Positions 8,200 through 17,724 are shown, counted from the first letter of the stretch. The stretch is DNA of 64,000 nucleotides from UBA1447 sp964612185 (GCA_964612185.1 CAZTCR010000012.1:5634-69633); one strand, 5' to 3'. Notes: a model not told the origin generated them from the sequence alone. A program made the numbers and translations.

Positions 8200-10610
8200 T
8201 ACTGCGCTATAATATTCCGCGAAACCGGCAGATTGTCCGCAACCGGTATCGGCAGCTCTTCCCGGGTTTCCTTTTCAATGTTGCTGACCAACGCGTGGGT
8301 AAAAACCTCGTCAACACCGGTTACCGGCATAAAGCCGACACGGGCTTTAACGGCGTTGTCCACCTCACGCAAATCCGGCACATTTTCATCCGGAATGATA
8401 ACCGTTTTGATCCCCGCCCGGTAGGCTGCCATTGCCTTTTCTTTCAGCCCGCCGATGGGCAGCACCCTGCCGCGCAGGGTGATTTCGCCCGTCATGGCAA
8501 CATCTGCGCGCGCGGGTATGCCCGTCAGCGCGGAAACAAGCGCTGTGGCGATTGTTACACCGGCAGAGGGACCATCCTTTGGCACGGCACCTTCCGGCAC
8601 ATGGATGTGAATATCCTTTTCTTTGTAAAACTGCTTGTCGATATGCAATCTGTCTGCCCTGGAGCGGATATAACTCAACGCCGCCTTCGCGGATTCCTTC
8701 ATCACTTCGCCGAGCGAACCGGTCAGCTCGAGCTTCCCGGTGCCGTCCAGCACGGCGACCTCAATTTGCAGCATCTCGCCGCCGACGGATGTCCAGGCCA
8801 AGCCGTTGACAAGACCGGGTTCGTTCATGGCTTCCGGTTTTTCGTTTTTATATTTTCTCGCGCCGAGCAGTTCGTCCAAATCTTCCGCTTTGAAGGTCAC
8901 CTTTTTCTCGCCGTTCGCAACTTTCACCGCGGCTTTTCGGAAAATGGCAGCAATCGTCTGTTCCAACCGGCGCACGCCTGCCTCTTTGGTGTAGCCTTCA
9001 ATCAAAAGATGCAGTGCATCGTCGGTAATCTTAAAACTCTTGCCGGAAAGACCGTGGCGTTTCGCCTGTTTTGGGACCAGATGTTTTTTAGCGATGTTAA
9101 ATTTTTCCTCATGCGTGTAGCTGCCGAGTTCGATGATTTCCATTCTGTCCAGCAGCGGCTCCGGTATGGTATCCCGCATATTCGCGGTTGTGATAAACAA
9201 CACACGGCTTAAATCAAACGGCAGTTCGATGTAATGGTCGCGGAAAGAGAAGTTCTGCTCCGAGTCGAGCACCTCCAGCAGCGCAGACGACGGATCGCCG
9301 TTGTAACTGCTGCTCAACTTGTCCACCTCATCTAAAAGAATCAACGGATTGCTCGTGCCCGCCTGCTGCATGGCGTTGATAATACGCCCGGGCATAGAAC
9401 CGATATAGGTTTTGCGGTGACCTCTGATTTCGGCTTCGTCATGGATGCCGCCCAGGGAAATCCGCACATACTTTCGCCCCATCGCGCGGGCGATGGAACG
9501 CGCCACGGATGTTTTACCGACACCGGGCGGACCCACGAGGCAGATAATCTGTCCCTTTATGTCGGGGGAAAGTTTGCGGACGGCCAGCATTTCGACAATT
9601 CTGTCCTTGACCTTTTCAAGCCCGTAGTGGTCGTTGTCCAGCACCTTGCGCGCGTGGACTAAATCCAGCTTGTCGGTTGTCAGCTTATTCCACGGGAGCG
9701 ACAGACAGGTTTCAAGATAGTTGCGGATGACACCGGACTCCGGTGACTGGGGAGAAACGCGTTCGAGCCGGTCGCACTCGCGCATGAGCTTACCGCTCGA
9801 TATTTTGTCAAGCCCGAGTTTGTCAATCTGTTCCCGATACATCTGAATATCATTATCCGGCGATACGCCGTCGTTGAGTTCGCCGGAAATCGCCTTGAGT
9901 TGCTCGCGCAGATAATACTCCCGTTGGTTTTGGTCAATCTGCTCCTGCACATGGGTGTGGATATCCTCTTCGAGTTTCAGGAGCTTTCCCTCTTTTTCGA
10001 GCAGCACGCACAACGACTCGAGGCGTCTTAACGGATTAAGTTGTTCCAGTATCCGCTGCCGGTCGGCATATTCGAGCACAATATTGCCCGTGATATAGTC
10101 AGCAAGCCCGCCCGGTCTTTTTTCGGCAATGACAGCCAAAATCAAATCCGGCGAAAGCTGGGGGGCCGCGGTTGAATAGTCATTAAAAATGTCTTTGGCA
10201 TGGCGGACGAGCGCCTCGGCATACTCGGTGTCGGATTCCTTAATCTTCATATCCGGGCAGCGCTTAACAGTTCCGCGCATGTACGGCTTTTCTTCGAGCC
10301 GGTCTACAAGCTTTGCCCGGTACAAGCCCTCAACTGCGACGCGCACATTATCACTGCCCTGCAGCTTTAAAACCTGCTTGACAGTAGCGACAACGCCGAT
10401 TTTATACAGGTCGCCGAATTCCGGCGCGTCGTTGACGATGTCCATTTGGGTGACCAGAAAAACCTCCTGATTACCGGCCATGGCGGCCTTGAGCGCCGCC
10501 ACGGATTTGCTCCTGCCGACATCAAAATGCAGGCGCATTTCAGGGAATATGACCAACCCCCGCAAGGCCACAACCGGCATTGCAAGGAGTTCTGCGGTAT
10601 TCTTACTCAT
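8199..10610 (-). CDS. lon: ATP-dependent protease La (Lon)
   Basis: Lon is the soluble AAA+ serine protease that degrades damaged and regulatory proteins. Domain order: N-terminal substrate domain (1-200), coiled-coil, AAA+ module with Walker A GPPGVGKTS and Walker B PLILLDEVDKL, then the S16 protease domain with the catalytic Ser in PKDGPSAG and the Lys in GGLKEKAMAAYRAG. The ATG at 10610 (803 aa) has GGAG 8 nt upstream and starts the family-like MSKN segment; an upstream in-frame start adds 8 residues. It has its own promoter at 10661-10689. Confidence 0.97.
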   Translation of the reverse strand: MSKNTAELLAMPVVALRGLVIFPEMRLHFDVGRSKSVAALKAAMAGNQEVFLVTQMDIVNDAPEFGDLYKIGVVATVKQVLKLQGSDNVRVAVEGLYRAKLVDRLEEKPYMRGTVKRCPDMKIKESDTEYAEALVRHAKDIFNDYSTAAPQLSPDLILAVIAEKRPGGLADYITGNIVLEYADRQRILEQLNPLRRLESLCVLLEKEGKLLKLEEDIHTHVQEQIDQNQREYYLREQLKAISGELNDGVSPDNDIQMYREQIDKLGLDKISSGKLMRECDRLERVSPQSPESGVIRNYLETCLSLPWNKLTTDKLDLVHARKVLDNDHYGLEKVKDRIVEMLAVRKLSPDIKGQIICLVGPPGVGKTSVARSIARAMGRKYVRISLGGIHDEAEIRGHRKTYIGSMPGRIINAMQQAGTSNPLILLDEVDKLSSSYNGDPSSALLEVLDSEQNFSFRDHYIELPFDLSRVLFITTANMRDTIPEPLLDRMEIIELGSYTHEEKFNIAKKHLVPKQAKRHGLSGKSFKITDDALHLLIEGYTKEAGVRRLEQTIAAIFRKAAVKVANGEKKVTFKAEDLDELLGARKYKNEKPEAMNEPGLVNGLAWTSVGGEMLQIEVAVLDGTGKLELTGSLGEVMKESAKAALSYIRSRADRLHIDKQFYKEKDIHIHVPEGAVPKDGPSAGVTIATALVSALTGIPARADVAMTGEITLRGRVLPIGGLKEKAMAAYRAGIKTVIIPDENVPDLREVDNAVKARVGFMPVTGVDEVFTHALVSNIEKETREELPIPVADNLPVSRNIIAQ

Positions 10611-10660
10611 AAAATCATCTCCGATAGGGAACAAAATTGAACCGATTCCCTTAGCTTAAT

Positions 10661-10689
10661 ATTATACAATATATGGAGATTGCCGTCAA
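10661..10689 (-). promoter_or_regulatory. Sigma-A promoter of lon
   Basis: Minus strand TTGACG (10684-10689) and TATAAT (10661-10666) with 17 bp between, about 50 nt before the lon start. Confidence 0.8.
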
Positions 10690-10775
10690 CCTTCGAATGA
10701 TGGTTTGTAAAGCTGTTTCGTTGGCGTTAGAGTGAATATAAAAATTCTCGTCTCCTGATTCAAATAAAACGGAAA

Positions 10776-10801
10776 CCCCGCTTGTCAATCGATATGCGGG
10801 G
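10776..10801 (-). terminator. Terminator of the 13233-10838 operon
   Basis: A CCCCGC/GCGGGG stem 37 nt past the stop of the secreted protein gene is followed on the minus strand by TTTCCGTTTT. A usable but imperfect intrinsic terminator. Confidence 0.6.
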
Positions 10802-10837
10802 CCTGTAATAAGAATTCCGTATTTACTCAGAACACAA

Positions 10838-11851
10838 TCAGCTTTGTTCTTTCTTTTTCTTGTAGATAATAACAATAGTAACCGTTGCTCCGACGGCTGT
10901 TGACAAAGCCACAGCAGTAGCTATAACCAGCTTGTTTCTGTCCGTATTGTCCTTGTCCTCATCAATCACGGATTTGCCGGAAATCGTTGTTACTTCTGAA
11001 GATGCGTTATCATCTGTCAAGGGCGGCGTTTGGTCTGTTGTTGCTTGCGTTGCCGGCTGAGCATCGGTTTTCGAAACAGGGTCGATTGCTGCAGGCACCA
11101 CCGGCTCATTAGGCTTCATGACCATAAGCTCCACCCGATTAATATCGTCGTTAAGCGAATATTCGGCCAAACGGAAAGCTGACAACCCCGTACCGTCGAG
11201 ATAGTTGAACTTCGCGGAACCGGAGCCGATTTTTTTTATTGCGGCGTTATCTTCCATCTCAAACGATTGGTAGGAATAATACTTGTCAATTCCGGATTCG
11301 ACTTTGTAGATGGTAAAAAAAGCTTCATAGATATTATCCCCAAAGTACTCGATATAATTCGCAACACTCAACACCCTAAGCTCCATCCCGGCTTGTGCCG
11401 CGGTTGCGGTATAACTGCCGTTTTGAAACCCTTCGAACCCTGCTGCTGGGTGTTTGTTGAAGGTACGGTTAAACATGTTTTTTGCGGCTTTTTCAATGGT
11501 GCTTTGTGTGATCGTCATCACTTTCACACCGCCTTCACTTTTAACAGAAACCCCGGAATAGGAGCCGGCGTTAAGCTCAAAATGCTTTAGCAGGATTTTA
11601 AGCACCTGTGCATCGGTCGTTACGGCGGGTTCGAATCTCTCCATATTGGCTTCGCTGAAATTACTCAAAAAAAGGTTCATGGAACGTCTGCCGGCCGCAC
11701 TTTGCAGAATATAATATGCTTCTTCTTTATAAAACTGATCCGTAGGCGGGATCCACACATCCGCAAACGCGATTGTTGAAAAAGCAGAAAATATCACGAA
11801 TGCAAGAAGTGCCGTGAACAGACGTTTAAAAAGTTTTTGTGAAGATTTCAT
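10838..11851 (-). CDS. Secreted, membrane-anchored protein of unknown function
   Basis: I do not recognise this 337-residue protein. It has a signal peptide (MKSSQKLFKR then a hydrophobic stretch ending SAFSTIAFADV), an extracytoplasmic domain of about 240 residues, a Pro/Thr/Asp-rich linker, and a C-terminal transmembrane helix followed by KKKKEQS. It is therefore anchored at the outer face with a short cytoplasmic tail. The ATG at 11851 has GGAGGG 9 nt upstream. It overlaps the preceding small membrane protein gene by 26 bp, so the two are co-translated; the function may depend on its two membrane neighbours. Confidence 0.8.
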   Translation of the reverse strand: MKSSQKLFKRLFTALLAFVIFSAFSTIAFADVWIPPTDQFYKEEAYYILQSAAGRRSMNLFLSNFSEANMERFEPAVTTDAQVLKILLKHFELNAGSYSGVSVKSEGGVKVMTITQSTIEKAAKNMFNRTFNKHPAAGFEGFQNGSYTATAAQAGMELRVLSVANYIEYFGDNIYEAFFTIYKVESGIDKYYSYQSFEMEDNAAIKKIGSGSAKFNYLDGTGLSAFRLAEYSLNDDINRVELMVMKPNEPVVPAAIDPVSKTDAQPATQATTDQTPPLTDDNASSEVTTISGKSVIDEDKDNTDRNKLVIATAVALSTAVGATVTIVIIYKKKKEQS

Positions 11852-12179
11852 TGATAACGCTCCCTCCAAAATAAGATGCGGCATTAAGAATCAGGCTCAA
11901 CAGGAATGGATTGATTTTTCTAAAGCATAGTTTTTTTTCATATAACAATCCTTCCGCGGCAACCGCCGCCGCTTCAAGCAATAATATGACATACCATTGC
12001 GGGCTCTTTTTAAAAACATAGCTCCATATATTAAGCGTCTGCACAACAATCGGGTTCGTAACCGTATTCGCCAGCGAAATCAGAACAAAATCCCTGCGTT
12101 GTCTGATGCCTAAAATCAGCACCAGAAAATTTTCTATCAGCAAGGTCAATACAAGCGATATAACAATGCTCTTAATCAT
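11826..12179 (-). CDS. Small membrane protein of unknown function
   Basis: A 117-residue protein with about three or four hydrophobic helices (starting MIKSIVISLVLTLLIENFLV) and two short basic loops (IRQRRD, EKKLCFRK). It overlaps the MFS-like gene upstream by 8 bp and the secreted protein gene downstream by 26 bp, so it clearly belongs to a three-gene unit. No family recognised; it may be a subunit or accessory of the neighbouring transporter. Confidence 0.75.
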   Translation of the reverse strand: MIKSIVISLVLTLLIENFLVLILGIRQRRDFVLISLANTVTNPIVVQTLNIWSYVFKKSPQWYVILLLEAAAVAAEGLLYEKKLCFRKINPFLLSLILNAASYFGGSVINEIFTKTF

Positions 12180-13233
12180 TATGCTTCACCAAAAGGTCAG
12201 CGTAAAGCTTTAATCCAACCGAAAGTATCATGCAGGAAAGAATTGTTATACCAAAAAGACCCGATACGCTGAATAATGCGGTTTTTAGACCGAATATCAA
12301 CGACAGTAAGCCCGCAAAAAGGGCGAAAGTCGTCAGACCGAAAGCAAAGCCTTTGCCGAATTTGAGGCTGTTCGCAAGGGCGGTTAATGTGATGGGCATC
12401 GTCATATTAAAAAGCAAAACCGCTAGCAGTGCCGCGGCGGCATTTCTGAAAGAAAAAGCAAATAAGACCGCCGCCAGCGTGAGTGTTATTACACAAGTCT
12501 TCAGCCAGCCGATTTTGTCAGCGATAATACCGCCGAGAGCTTTACCCAAGACAACCCCGAAAACAAACAGAACAGCCATGCTCATTTGTGCCTTAAAGCT
12601 ATAATTCAACATTGTGCCTGTGTAGGAGCGCAGGAAAACTGTTGTGAGTAAAAGCAAGGCCATAACAAGCTTTTTGCCATCGGTTTTCCCCGCGGAATCC
12701 GGGATAGTATTTTGAACATTCCATTTGGTTTTTACCGCAAAATACAGGTTGTAAAGAACCGCCGCGCAAAAGAACATCAGTACCGCTAAAAGATAGAATT
12801 TGTTAAAACCTTTCTTGACAACCAGCACCGCTAAAAAGAGTCCAAGCGCACCCGGCGCGACATAAATACCCGGCAGCGTTGCCTTCTTGTTGCTGATATT
12901 GAGAATGTCGATACCCCCGCCGATATGAAAACACGCATTGCCAAGACCCGCGGCAACACAGACGAGTATAATATTCGGTACAAAGCACGAAACGCCTACC
13001 AACAGACAACCAAAAGCGGACAACAATGCGTTTTTGTTCAGTAAGTCGCCCAATACCCCAATCGGCAGTTGGAAGGCAAACGCGATAGCGTTGTAGACCA
13101 GCATACACAAAACCAGTTCGGCTTTATCAGCGACGACCGGCATCACAACACCCGTCAGAACCGCGATGCTCGAGAAGTCCACGGCAAAATGAATGAGGCT
13201 GTAAGTGGAAACCATACGAACGTTCCGGCTCAT
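12172..13233 (-). CDS. MFS-like membrane transporter
   Basis: The 353-residue protein has ten to eleven hydrophobic helices and a major-facilitator-type loop, FQLPIGVLGDLLNKN, after the second helix, with a second GKALGGIIADKIGW copy after the central loop at about residue 220. These are the duplicated GxLxDrxG motifs of MFS proteins. It is slightly short for the family. Substrate unknown. It is the first gene of a three-gene operon with its own promoter at 13288-13317. Confidence 0.75.
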   Translation of the reverse strand: MSRNVRMVSTYSLIHFAVDFSSIAVLTGVVMPVVADKAELVLCMLVYNAIAFAFQLPIGVLGDLLNKNALLSAFGCLLVGVSCFVPNIILVCVAAGLGNACFHIGGGIDILNISNKKATLPGIYVAPGALGLFLAVLVVKKGFNKFYLLAVLMFFCAAVLYNLYFAVKTKWNVQNTIPDSAGKTDGKKLVMALLLLTTVFLRSYTGTMLNYSFKAQMSMAVLFVFGVVLGKALGGIIADKIGWLKTCVITLTLAAVLFAFSFRNAAAALLAVLLFNMTMPITLTALANSLKFGKGFAFGLTTFALFAGLLSLIFGLKTALFSVSGLFGITILSCMILSVGLKLYADLLVKHND

Positions 13234-13287
13234 TTAAACCTCCCCAAACAGCAACTCAAGCACACGCAAGTTTATTTTCTAATATGG

Positions 13288-13317
13288 ATTATAATACTTG
13301 CAGTCCTAATATGTCAA
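13288..13317 (-). promoter_or_regulatory. Sigma-A promoter of the MFS/membrane/secreted protein operon
   Basis: Minus strand TTGACA (13312-13317) and TATAAT (13288-13293), 18 bp apart, about 55 nt before the first start codon. Confidence 0.8.
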
Positions 13318-13445
13318 CACTTTTTATCCCTGGCTGCGTATTTTGAAATCTTAGCGGGTATAACCGTTGGTTTTGGTGTTTTCGGTAAGTTTGGCGGTTA
13401 TAACCGTTGAGATTAAACGTTTCTCAACCTTCTACCAATTCAGAA

Positions 13446-13477
13446 ACGCCTCCACTCAAATCAATAAGCGGAGGCGT
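13446..13477 (-). terminator. Terminator downstream of clpX
   Basis: An 8-bp stem ACGCCTCC/GGAGGCGT lies 16 nt past the clpX stop and is followed on the minus strand by TTTCTG. The U-tract is short. Confidence 0.6.
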
Positions 13478-13493
13478 CGTTGTTTTGGTTATC

Positions 13494-14813
13494 TCAGACC
13501 GCCGTGTTCTTTGGTTTTGGTTTCACCATCGACGAGGTCTGCCCGGCTTTTGCCGGCTTTTTATTCGGGTTGCGATCAATCAGCGGCGACGCGCCTTCAT
13601 TGACGCACTGCGCGGTAATCGCCACACGCTCGATAAGCGGGTCAGACGGAATGTCATACATAATCGGCATGAGCACCTGCTCCATAATAGAGCGCAGTCC
13701 CCGCGCGCCGGTTTTCTTTTCGAGCGTTTTTTGAGCAACGGCTTCTAGCGCATTTTTCTCAAACTCCAGCTCGACATCATCCATGCTGAATAAAAGCTGA
13801 TACTGTTTGAGAATAGCGTTTTTCGGTTCCGTCAGAATGCGGATAAGAGCGTTGACATCAAGTTCTTGGAGAGCCGTGATTACAGGCAGCCGCCCGACAA
13901 GCTCGGGAATCAGGCCGAACTTTACCAAATCCTGGTGGATAACGCCCGCGAGCATATTCGCTTTTTCAAGGTCTTTTTTAGACCTGACATCGGCGCCGAA
14001 GCCGAGCGCGGAACCGCCGACTCTTTTTTCCACAATTTTTTCGATACCGTCAAACGCGCCACCGCAAATAAAGAGGATGTTGGAAGTGTCCACTTGGATA
14101 AAATCCTGCTGCGGGTGCTTGCGGCCGCCCTGCGGCGGGACATTGGAAACGGTACCTTCCAGGATCTTCAGCAGCGCCTGCTGAACGCCTTCACCGCTGA
14201 CATCTCTTGTGATGGACGGATTTTCGGACTTCCGGGCGATCTTGTCAATCTCATCCACATAAATAATGCCGCGTTCCGCTTTTTCAATATCATAGTCTGC
14301 CGCCTGAATGATGCGCAGCAGAATGTTTTCGACATCCTCGCCGACATAGCCCGCTTCCGTAAGGGTGGTCGCGTCCGCGATGGCGAAGGGTACATCCAGA
14401 ATTTTAGCAAGGGTTTGGGCGAGCATCGTTTTACCGACACCCGTGGGACCCAACAGCAGTATATTACTCTTTTGGATTTCTACATCGGACGCTTTGCCCA
14501 TATAGATTCGTTTATAGTGATTGTAAACCGCGACACTCAGCGACATTTTTGCGGAATCCTGACCGATGACATACTCGTCGAGTTTTGCTTTGAGTTCCTG
14601 CGGTTTGGGCAAATCCTTATCGAGGCTGTCGCTGATAGATGCCTTGCGGTTGCGGGGCTTGTCTTCTTCAATAATTGCCTGGCAAAGCTCCACACACTCG
14701 TTGCAGATATACACACCCTGCCCCGCAATGAGTTTATCAACCTGTTCCTGCTTTTTATGGCAAAAGGAGCATATGACCGGTTTTTCTCTTCTGTCGTCAT
14801 CCTTTGGCATCAT
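13494..14813 (-). CDS. clpX: ATP-dependent Clp protease ATP-binding subunit ClpX
   Basis: ClpX unfolds substrates and feeds them to ClpP. The N-terminal C4 zinc domain (CSFCHKKQ...CNEC) is followed by the AAA+ module with Walker A GPTGVGKTM, Walker B IIYVDEIDKI, the pore loop GYVGEDVE and sensor region GARGLRSI; the IGF-type ClpP-contact loop appears as LGFGADV. The sequence has VGRLPV where IGRLPV is usual. Length 439 is normal, with a Lys/Pro-rich tail. It follows clpP by 8 bp in a tig-clpP-clpX order. Confidence 0.97.
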   Translation of the reverse strand: MMPKDDDRREKPVICSFCHKKQEQVDKLIAGQGVYICNECVELCQAIIEEDKPRNRKASISDSLDKDLPKPQELKAKLDEYVIGQDSAKMSLSVAVYNHYKRIYMGKASDVEIQKSNILLLGPTGVGKTMLAQTLAKILDVPFAIADATTLTEAGYVGEDVENILLRIIQAADYDIEKAERGIIYVDEIDKIARKSENPSITRDVSGEGVQQALLKILEGTVSNVPPQGGRKHPQQDFIQVDTSNILFICGGAFDGIEKIVEKRVGGSALGFGADVRSKKDLEKANMLAGVIHQDLVKFGLIPELVGRLPVITALQELDVNALIRILTEPKNAILKQYQLLFSMDDVELEFEKNALEAVAQKTLEKKTGARGLRSIMEQVLMPIMYDIPSDPLIERVAITAQCVNEGASPLIDRNPNKKPAKAGQTSSMVKPKPKNTAV

Positions 14814-14821
14814 GCTTCACC

Positions 14822-15403
14822 TTATCTTTTTGTTAAAATCTTGTCCACCAAGCCATATTCCAGCGCTTCCTGCGCGGACATGAAGAAGTCGCGTTCGGTG
14901 TCTTTTTCAATAACATCAATCGGTTTGCCGGTATTTTCGGCAAGGATTTTATTAAGTTTCGCTCTGGTTTTAAGGATGTGGTCGGCCGCTATTTTAATTT
15001 CCGTCGCTTGGCCTTGCGCGCCGCCAAGGGGTTGATGAATGAGGATTTCACTGTTGGCCAGGGCAAAGCGTTTACCCGGAGCTCCGGAGGACAGCAGGAA
15101 AGCACCCATTGATGCGGCCATCCCCATGCAGATGGTGGAGACATCGCATTTAATGTACTGCATCGTGTCATAGATTGCCAAGCCGGCCGTTACAGAACCG
15201 CCGGGACTGTTGATATACAAACTGATATCTTTTTCCGGGTCCTGCCCTTCCAAAAAGAGCAGCTGCGCCACAACAAGGCTGGCGGTGACATCGTTGACTT
15301 CCTCGGAGAGCATCACGATTCTGTCGTTCAACAGCCGTGAAAAAATATCGTAGGAACGCTCGCCTCTATTGGTTTGTTCAATAACCATCGGGACTAAAGA
15401 CAT
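14822..15403 (-). CDS. clpP: ATP-dependent Clp protease proteolytic subunit
   Basis: The 193-residue serine protease forms the 14-mer chamber of ClpXP. The catalytic triad is Ser98 (GMAASMG), His123 (IHQPLGG) and Asp172 (KDTERD), all at standard positions. It lies between tig and clpX and is almost certainly co-transcribed with them. There is a GGAGG just before the ATG. Confidence 0.98.
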   Translation of the reverse strand: MSLVPMVIEQTNRGERSYDIFSRLLNDRIVMLSEEVNDVTASLVVAQLLFLEGQDPEKDISLYINSPGGSVTAGLAIYDTMQYIKCDVSTICMGMAASMGAFLLSSGAPGKRFALANSEILIHQPLGGAQGQATEIKIAADHILKTRAKLNKILAENTGKPIDVIEKDTERDFFMSAQEALEYGLVDKILTKR

Positions 15404-15442
15404 AATGAAACCTCCTCTAATTCAATCAATTCATAATCATAT

Positions 15443-16822
15443 TCATTCGGCGTCTTTTTTAACCGCCGCTTTTTTCTTTGCTGCGGGTATCTTGGCCGGT
15501 TTTTTAACAGGTTCTTCCCCGTCAGCACCGTCCGGTGACAAGGAAGGCATAACAACGGCGTGCGCGATGACAAACTTAACCGCTTTTTCGCTGATGATGT
15601 CATCTCTCATCGTCTCTTCCGGAATGATGCCTTTGATTTTGTCGACCTCCATGCCATACATATCGGCAAGTTTCTGATATTCCGCCGCAAAGTCTTCCTC
15701 ATCGGCGGTGAGTCCTTCCAGTTCGCCGATTTTTTCAAGCGCCAGTTTCAGTGCGACTTGCTTTTTCGCGTCTTCAATCATCTGCGCGTCAAAAGTTTCC
15801 CTGTCGGTGCCGACATACATCAAATATGTGTCCAAATCCGCGCCCTGCTGGGCAAGGCGTTGGGTAAAGCTTTCGGTGTTTTCTTTTGCTCTTTTGGTAA
15901 ACATAACCTCCGGGATGTCCGCCATGGTATGATTGGCCAATGCATCAAGAATCTGCTCTTCAAAGGCTTTTTCGGCCGCTTCCTGCTTGCGGGTTCGGAT
16001 TTCTTCCTCAATGCCTTTTTTCATTTCTTCCGCGGTTTCATATTCTCCGACATCTTTGGCGAATTCGTCGTCCGCCGCCGGCAGTTCTTTGACCTTGATT
16101 TCATGGAGCTTGACTTTGAACACCGCAGCTTTGCCTGCCAGTTCGGGGGCATATTCATCCGGGAATGTGACATTTACCTCAAACTCATCGTTGAGGTTAT
16201 GGCCGATTATTTGATCCTCAAACCCAGGGATGAAACTGCCCGAGCCGAGTGTCAGCGTGTAGTTTTCGCCCTTGCCGCCGTCAAAAGCGACACCGTCAAC
16301 AAAACCTTCAAAATCAATGACGGTGATATCGCCGTTTTGCGCCGCTCTGTCTTCCACAACGATTGTGCGGGAGTTTCGTTCCCTCAACTTGTTAATCTCG
16401 GCATCAACTTCGCTTGGGCTGACTTGCGTGTCACCTTTTTCGCCTTGCAATCCTTTGTAAATGGCAAGCATCACTTCCGGCTTCACAACCACTTTGACGG
16501 TAAAAAGGACGCCGTCCTCGCCAATTTCCTTCATATCGAAATCATAGGGGTTGTCCACCGCTTTGATATCGCCTTCTTGATAGGCCTGCGCCATGACCGT
16601 CGGGAAAAGCATCTCGACCGCATCATCATAAAAAACACTTTTTCCGTATGTTCTCTCAATTAAGCTCAGCGGAGCTTTGCCCTTGCGGAAGCCCGGAACA
16701 AGGATACTGTTCTTCTTTTTGTTGAACACCTTGAGTACAGCGGCTTTAAACTCTTCGGCTTCGATTGCAATTTCAAGCTCAAAAACATTTGGCTCAACCT
16801 TGACAGATGATTTCAGACTCAT
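15443..16822 (-). CDS. tig: Trigger factor, ribosome-associated chaperone / PPIase
   Basis: Trigger factor binds at the ribosome exit tunnel and folds nascent chains. The ribosome-docking signature FRKGKAPLSLIERTYG is near residue 45, the FKBP-type domain includes ITVIDFEGFVDGVAFDGG at about 150-170, and the long helical C-terminal arms follow. The 459 residues end in a Lys/Ala-rich tail (KKPAKIPAAKKKAAVKK), longer than usual. First gene of tig-clpP-clpX. Confidence 0.97.
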   Translation of the reverse strand: MSLKSSVKVEPNVFELEIAIEAEEFKAAVLKVFNKKKNSILVPGFRKGKAPLSLIERTYGKSVFYDDAVEMLFPTVMAQAYQEGDIKAVDNPYDFDMKEIGEDGVLFTVKVVVKPEVMLAIYKGLQGEKGDTQVSPSEVDAEINKLRERNSRTIVVEDRAAQNGDITVIDFEGFVDGVAFDGGKGENYTLTLGSGSFIPGFEDQIIGHNLNDEFEVNVTFPDEYAPELAGKAAVFKVKLHEIKVKELPAADDEFAKDVGEYETAEEMKKGIEEEIRTRKQEAAEKAFEEQILDALANHTMADIPEVMFTKRAKENTESFTQRLAQQGADLDTYLMYVGTDRETFDAQMIEDAKKQVALKLALEKIGELEGLTADEEDFAAEYQKLADMYGMEVDKIKGIIPEETMRDDIISEKAVKFVIAHAVVMPSLSPDGADGEEPVKKPAKIPAAKKKAAVKKDAE

Positions 16823-16876
16823 TCAATATTTCCTCCTATAATAGCGCCTTGATTAAAATAGGCGATTAACCGTGAC

Positions 16877-16905
16877 ATTATATCAGATATATTATTATAT
16901 TTCTA
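16877..16905 (-). promoter_or_regulatory. Possible promoter of tig-clpP-clpX
   Basis: Minus strand has an extended -10, TGATATAAT (TATAAT 16877-16882), 55 nt before tig. The -35 at 17-bp spacing is poor (TAGAAA), so recognition would rest on the TGN extension. Confidence 0.45.
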
Positions 16906-16989
16906 CTACTTTTTGCGATTCTTCAATATTTGTTCATGATTTGGTGCTTTATATGAATTATCACCGGTACTTTTCGCTATCAGGATAAT

Positions 16990-17676
16990 TCAAAGCACGG
17001 GTTTTGGGCAAAACCCCAGAAAATCGCTTGAAATCAGGCTGAACCGGATCCCGTAGCGCTCAAAATCCCTGAAGTTCTTATGTGCCTGGGCGTGAAGATG
17101 CCCAAAAAAACAGCGTTTGATGTTTTCCTTAATCAAAACATCGATGATTTGAGCGCACTCGTCATCTGCCGTAATGAGGGGATAATGCAAAAAAACAACC
17201 GGTTCCGCATCATAAACCCTTGCCGCCGTTATCGACGCTTTCAGCCTGCCTGCCTCACGCAGGAGCACTTTTTCATCCTGCGCGCTATCGCTTTCAAGGG
17301 ACCAGCCTCTTGTGCCGCAAACGGCCAGCAGCCCTGCACAGTAAGCGTTGTTGTGTAAAATCGACAGGCTGTCAAAACCGTTTGTTTTCAGGAACAAATC
17401 CATTTTTCTTTTGCTGTTCCACCAGTAGTCGTGGTTCCCTTTTAGCAGTATTTTTTTGCCGGGCAGCGCTTGCAGGAACTCAAAATCCGGCAAGGTTTCC
17501 TCGAGTGTCATCGCCCAGGAAATATCCCCTGCGATTACAACCGTATCGTTTTCGCCAACCAACGAACGCCAGTTTTTTTCAAGCCTTTGCTCAAAGCCTG
17601 CCCAACCGGGAAAAACTTCCATCGGCTTGTTTGTACCGAAGGAGAGATGTGTATCAGCAATGGCAAAAAGTGACAT
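16990..17676 (-). CDS. Calcineurin-like metallophosphoesterase
   Basis: A 228-residue protein with all the metallophosphoesterase motifs: DTH (ADTHLSF) at the N terminus, GDIS, GNHDYWW, HYPL and GHLHAQ. These build the dinuclear metal site. The family is diverse (nucleases, nucleotide phosphodiesterases, protein phosphatases) and the substrate cannot be read from the sequence. No signal peptide, so cytoplasmic. It lies 48 bp after thrC and may be co-transcribed. Confidence 0.88.
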   Translation of the reverse strand: MSLFAIADTHLSFGTNKPMEVFPGWAGFEQRLEKNWRSLVGENDTVVIAGDISWAMTLEETLPDFEFLQALPGKKILLKGNHDYWWNSKRKMDLFLKTNGFDSLSILHNNAYCAGLLAVCGTRGWSLESDSAQDEKVLLREAGRLKASITAARVYDAEPVVFLHYPLITADDECAQIIDVLIKENIKRCFFGHLHAQAHKNFRDFERYGIRFSLISSDFLGFCPKPVL

Positions 17677-17724
17677 AACTGCCCCTTTCGGTTAAATATC
17701 TTGCGGCAGATGCGAGCAAGAAGA

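Noticed and set aside
10651..10875. 74-codon minus-strand frame between lon and the secreted protein gene
   Set aside because: It includes the terminator hairpin and the lon promoter and has no ribosome binding site.
13866..15035. 389-codon plus-strand frame across clpX and clpP
   Set aside because: Antisense shadow of two well-identified genes; composition follows their codon pattern.
15560..16663. 367-codon plus-strand frame opposite tig
   Set aside because: Antisense shadow of trigger factor with no recognisable domain.
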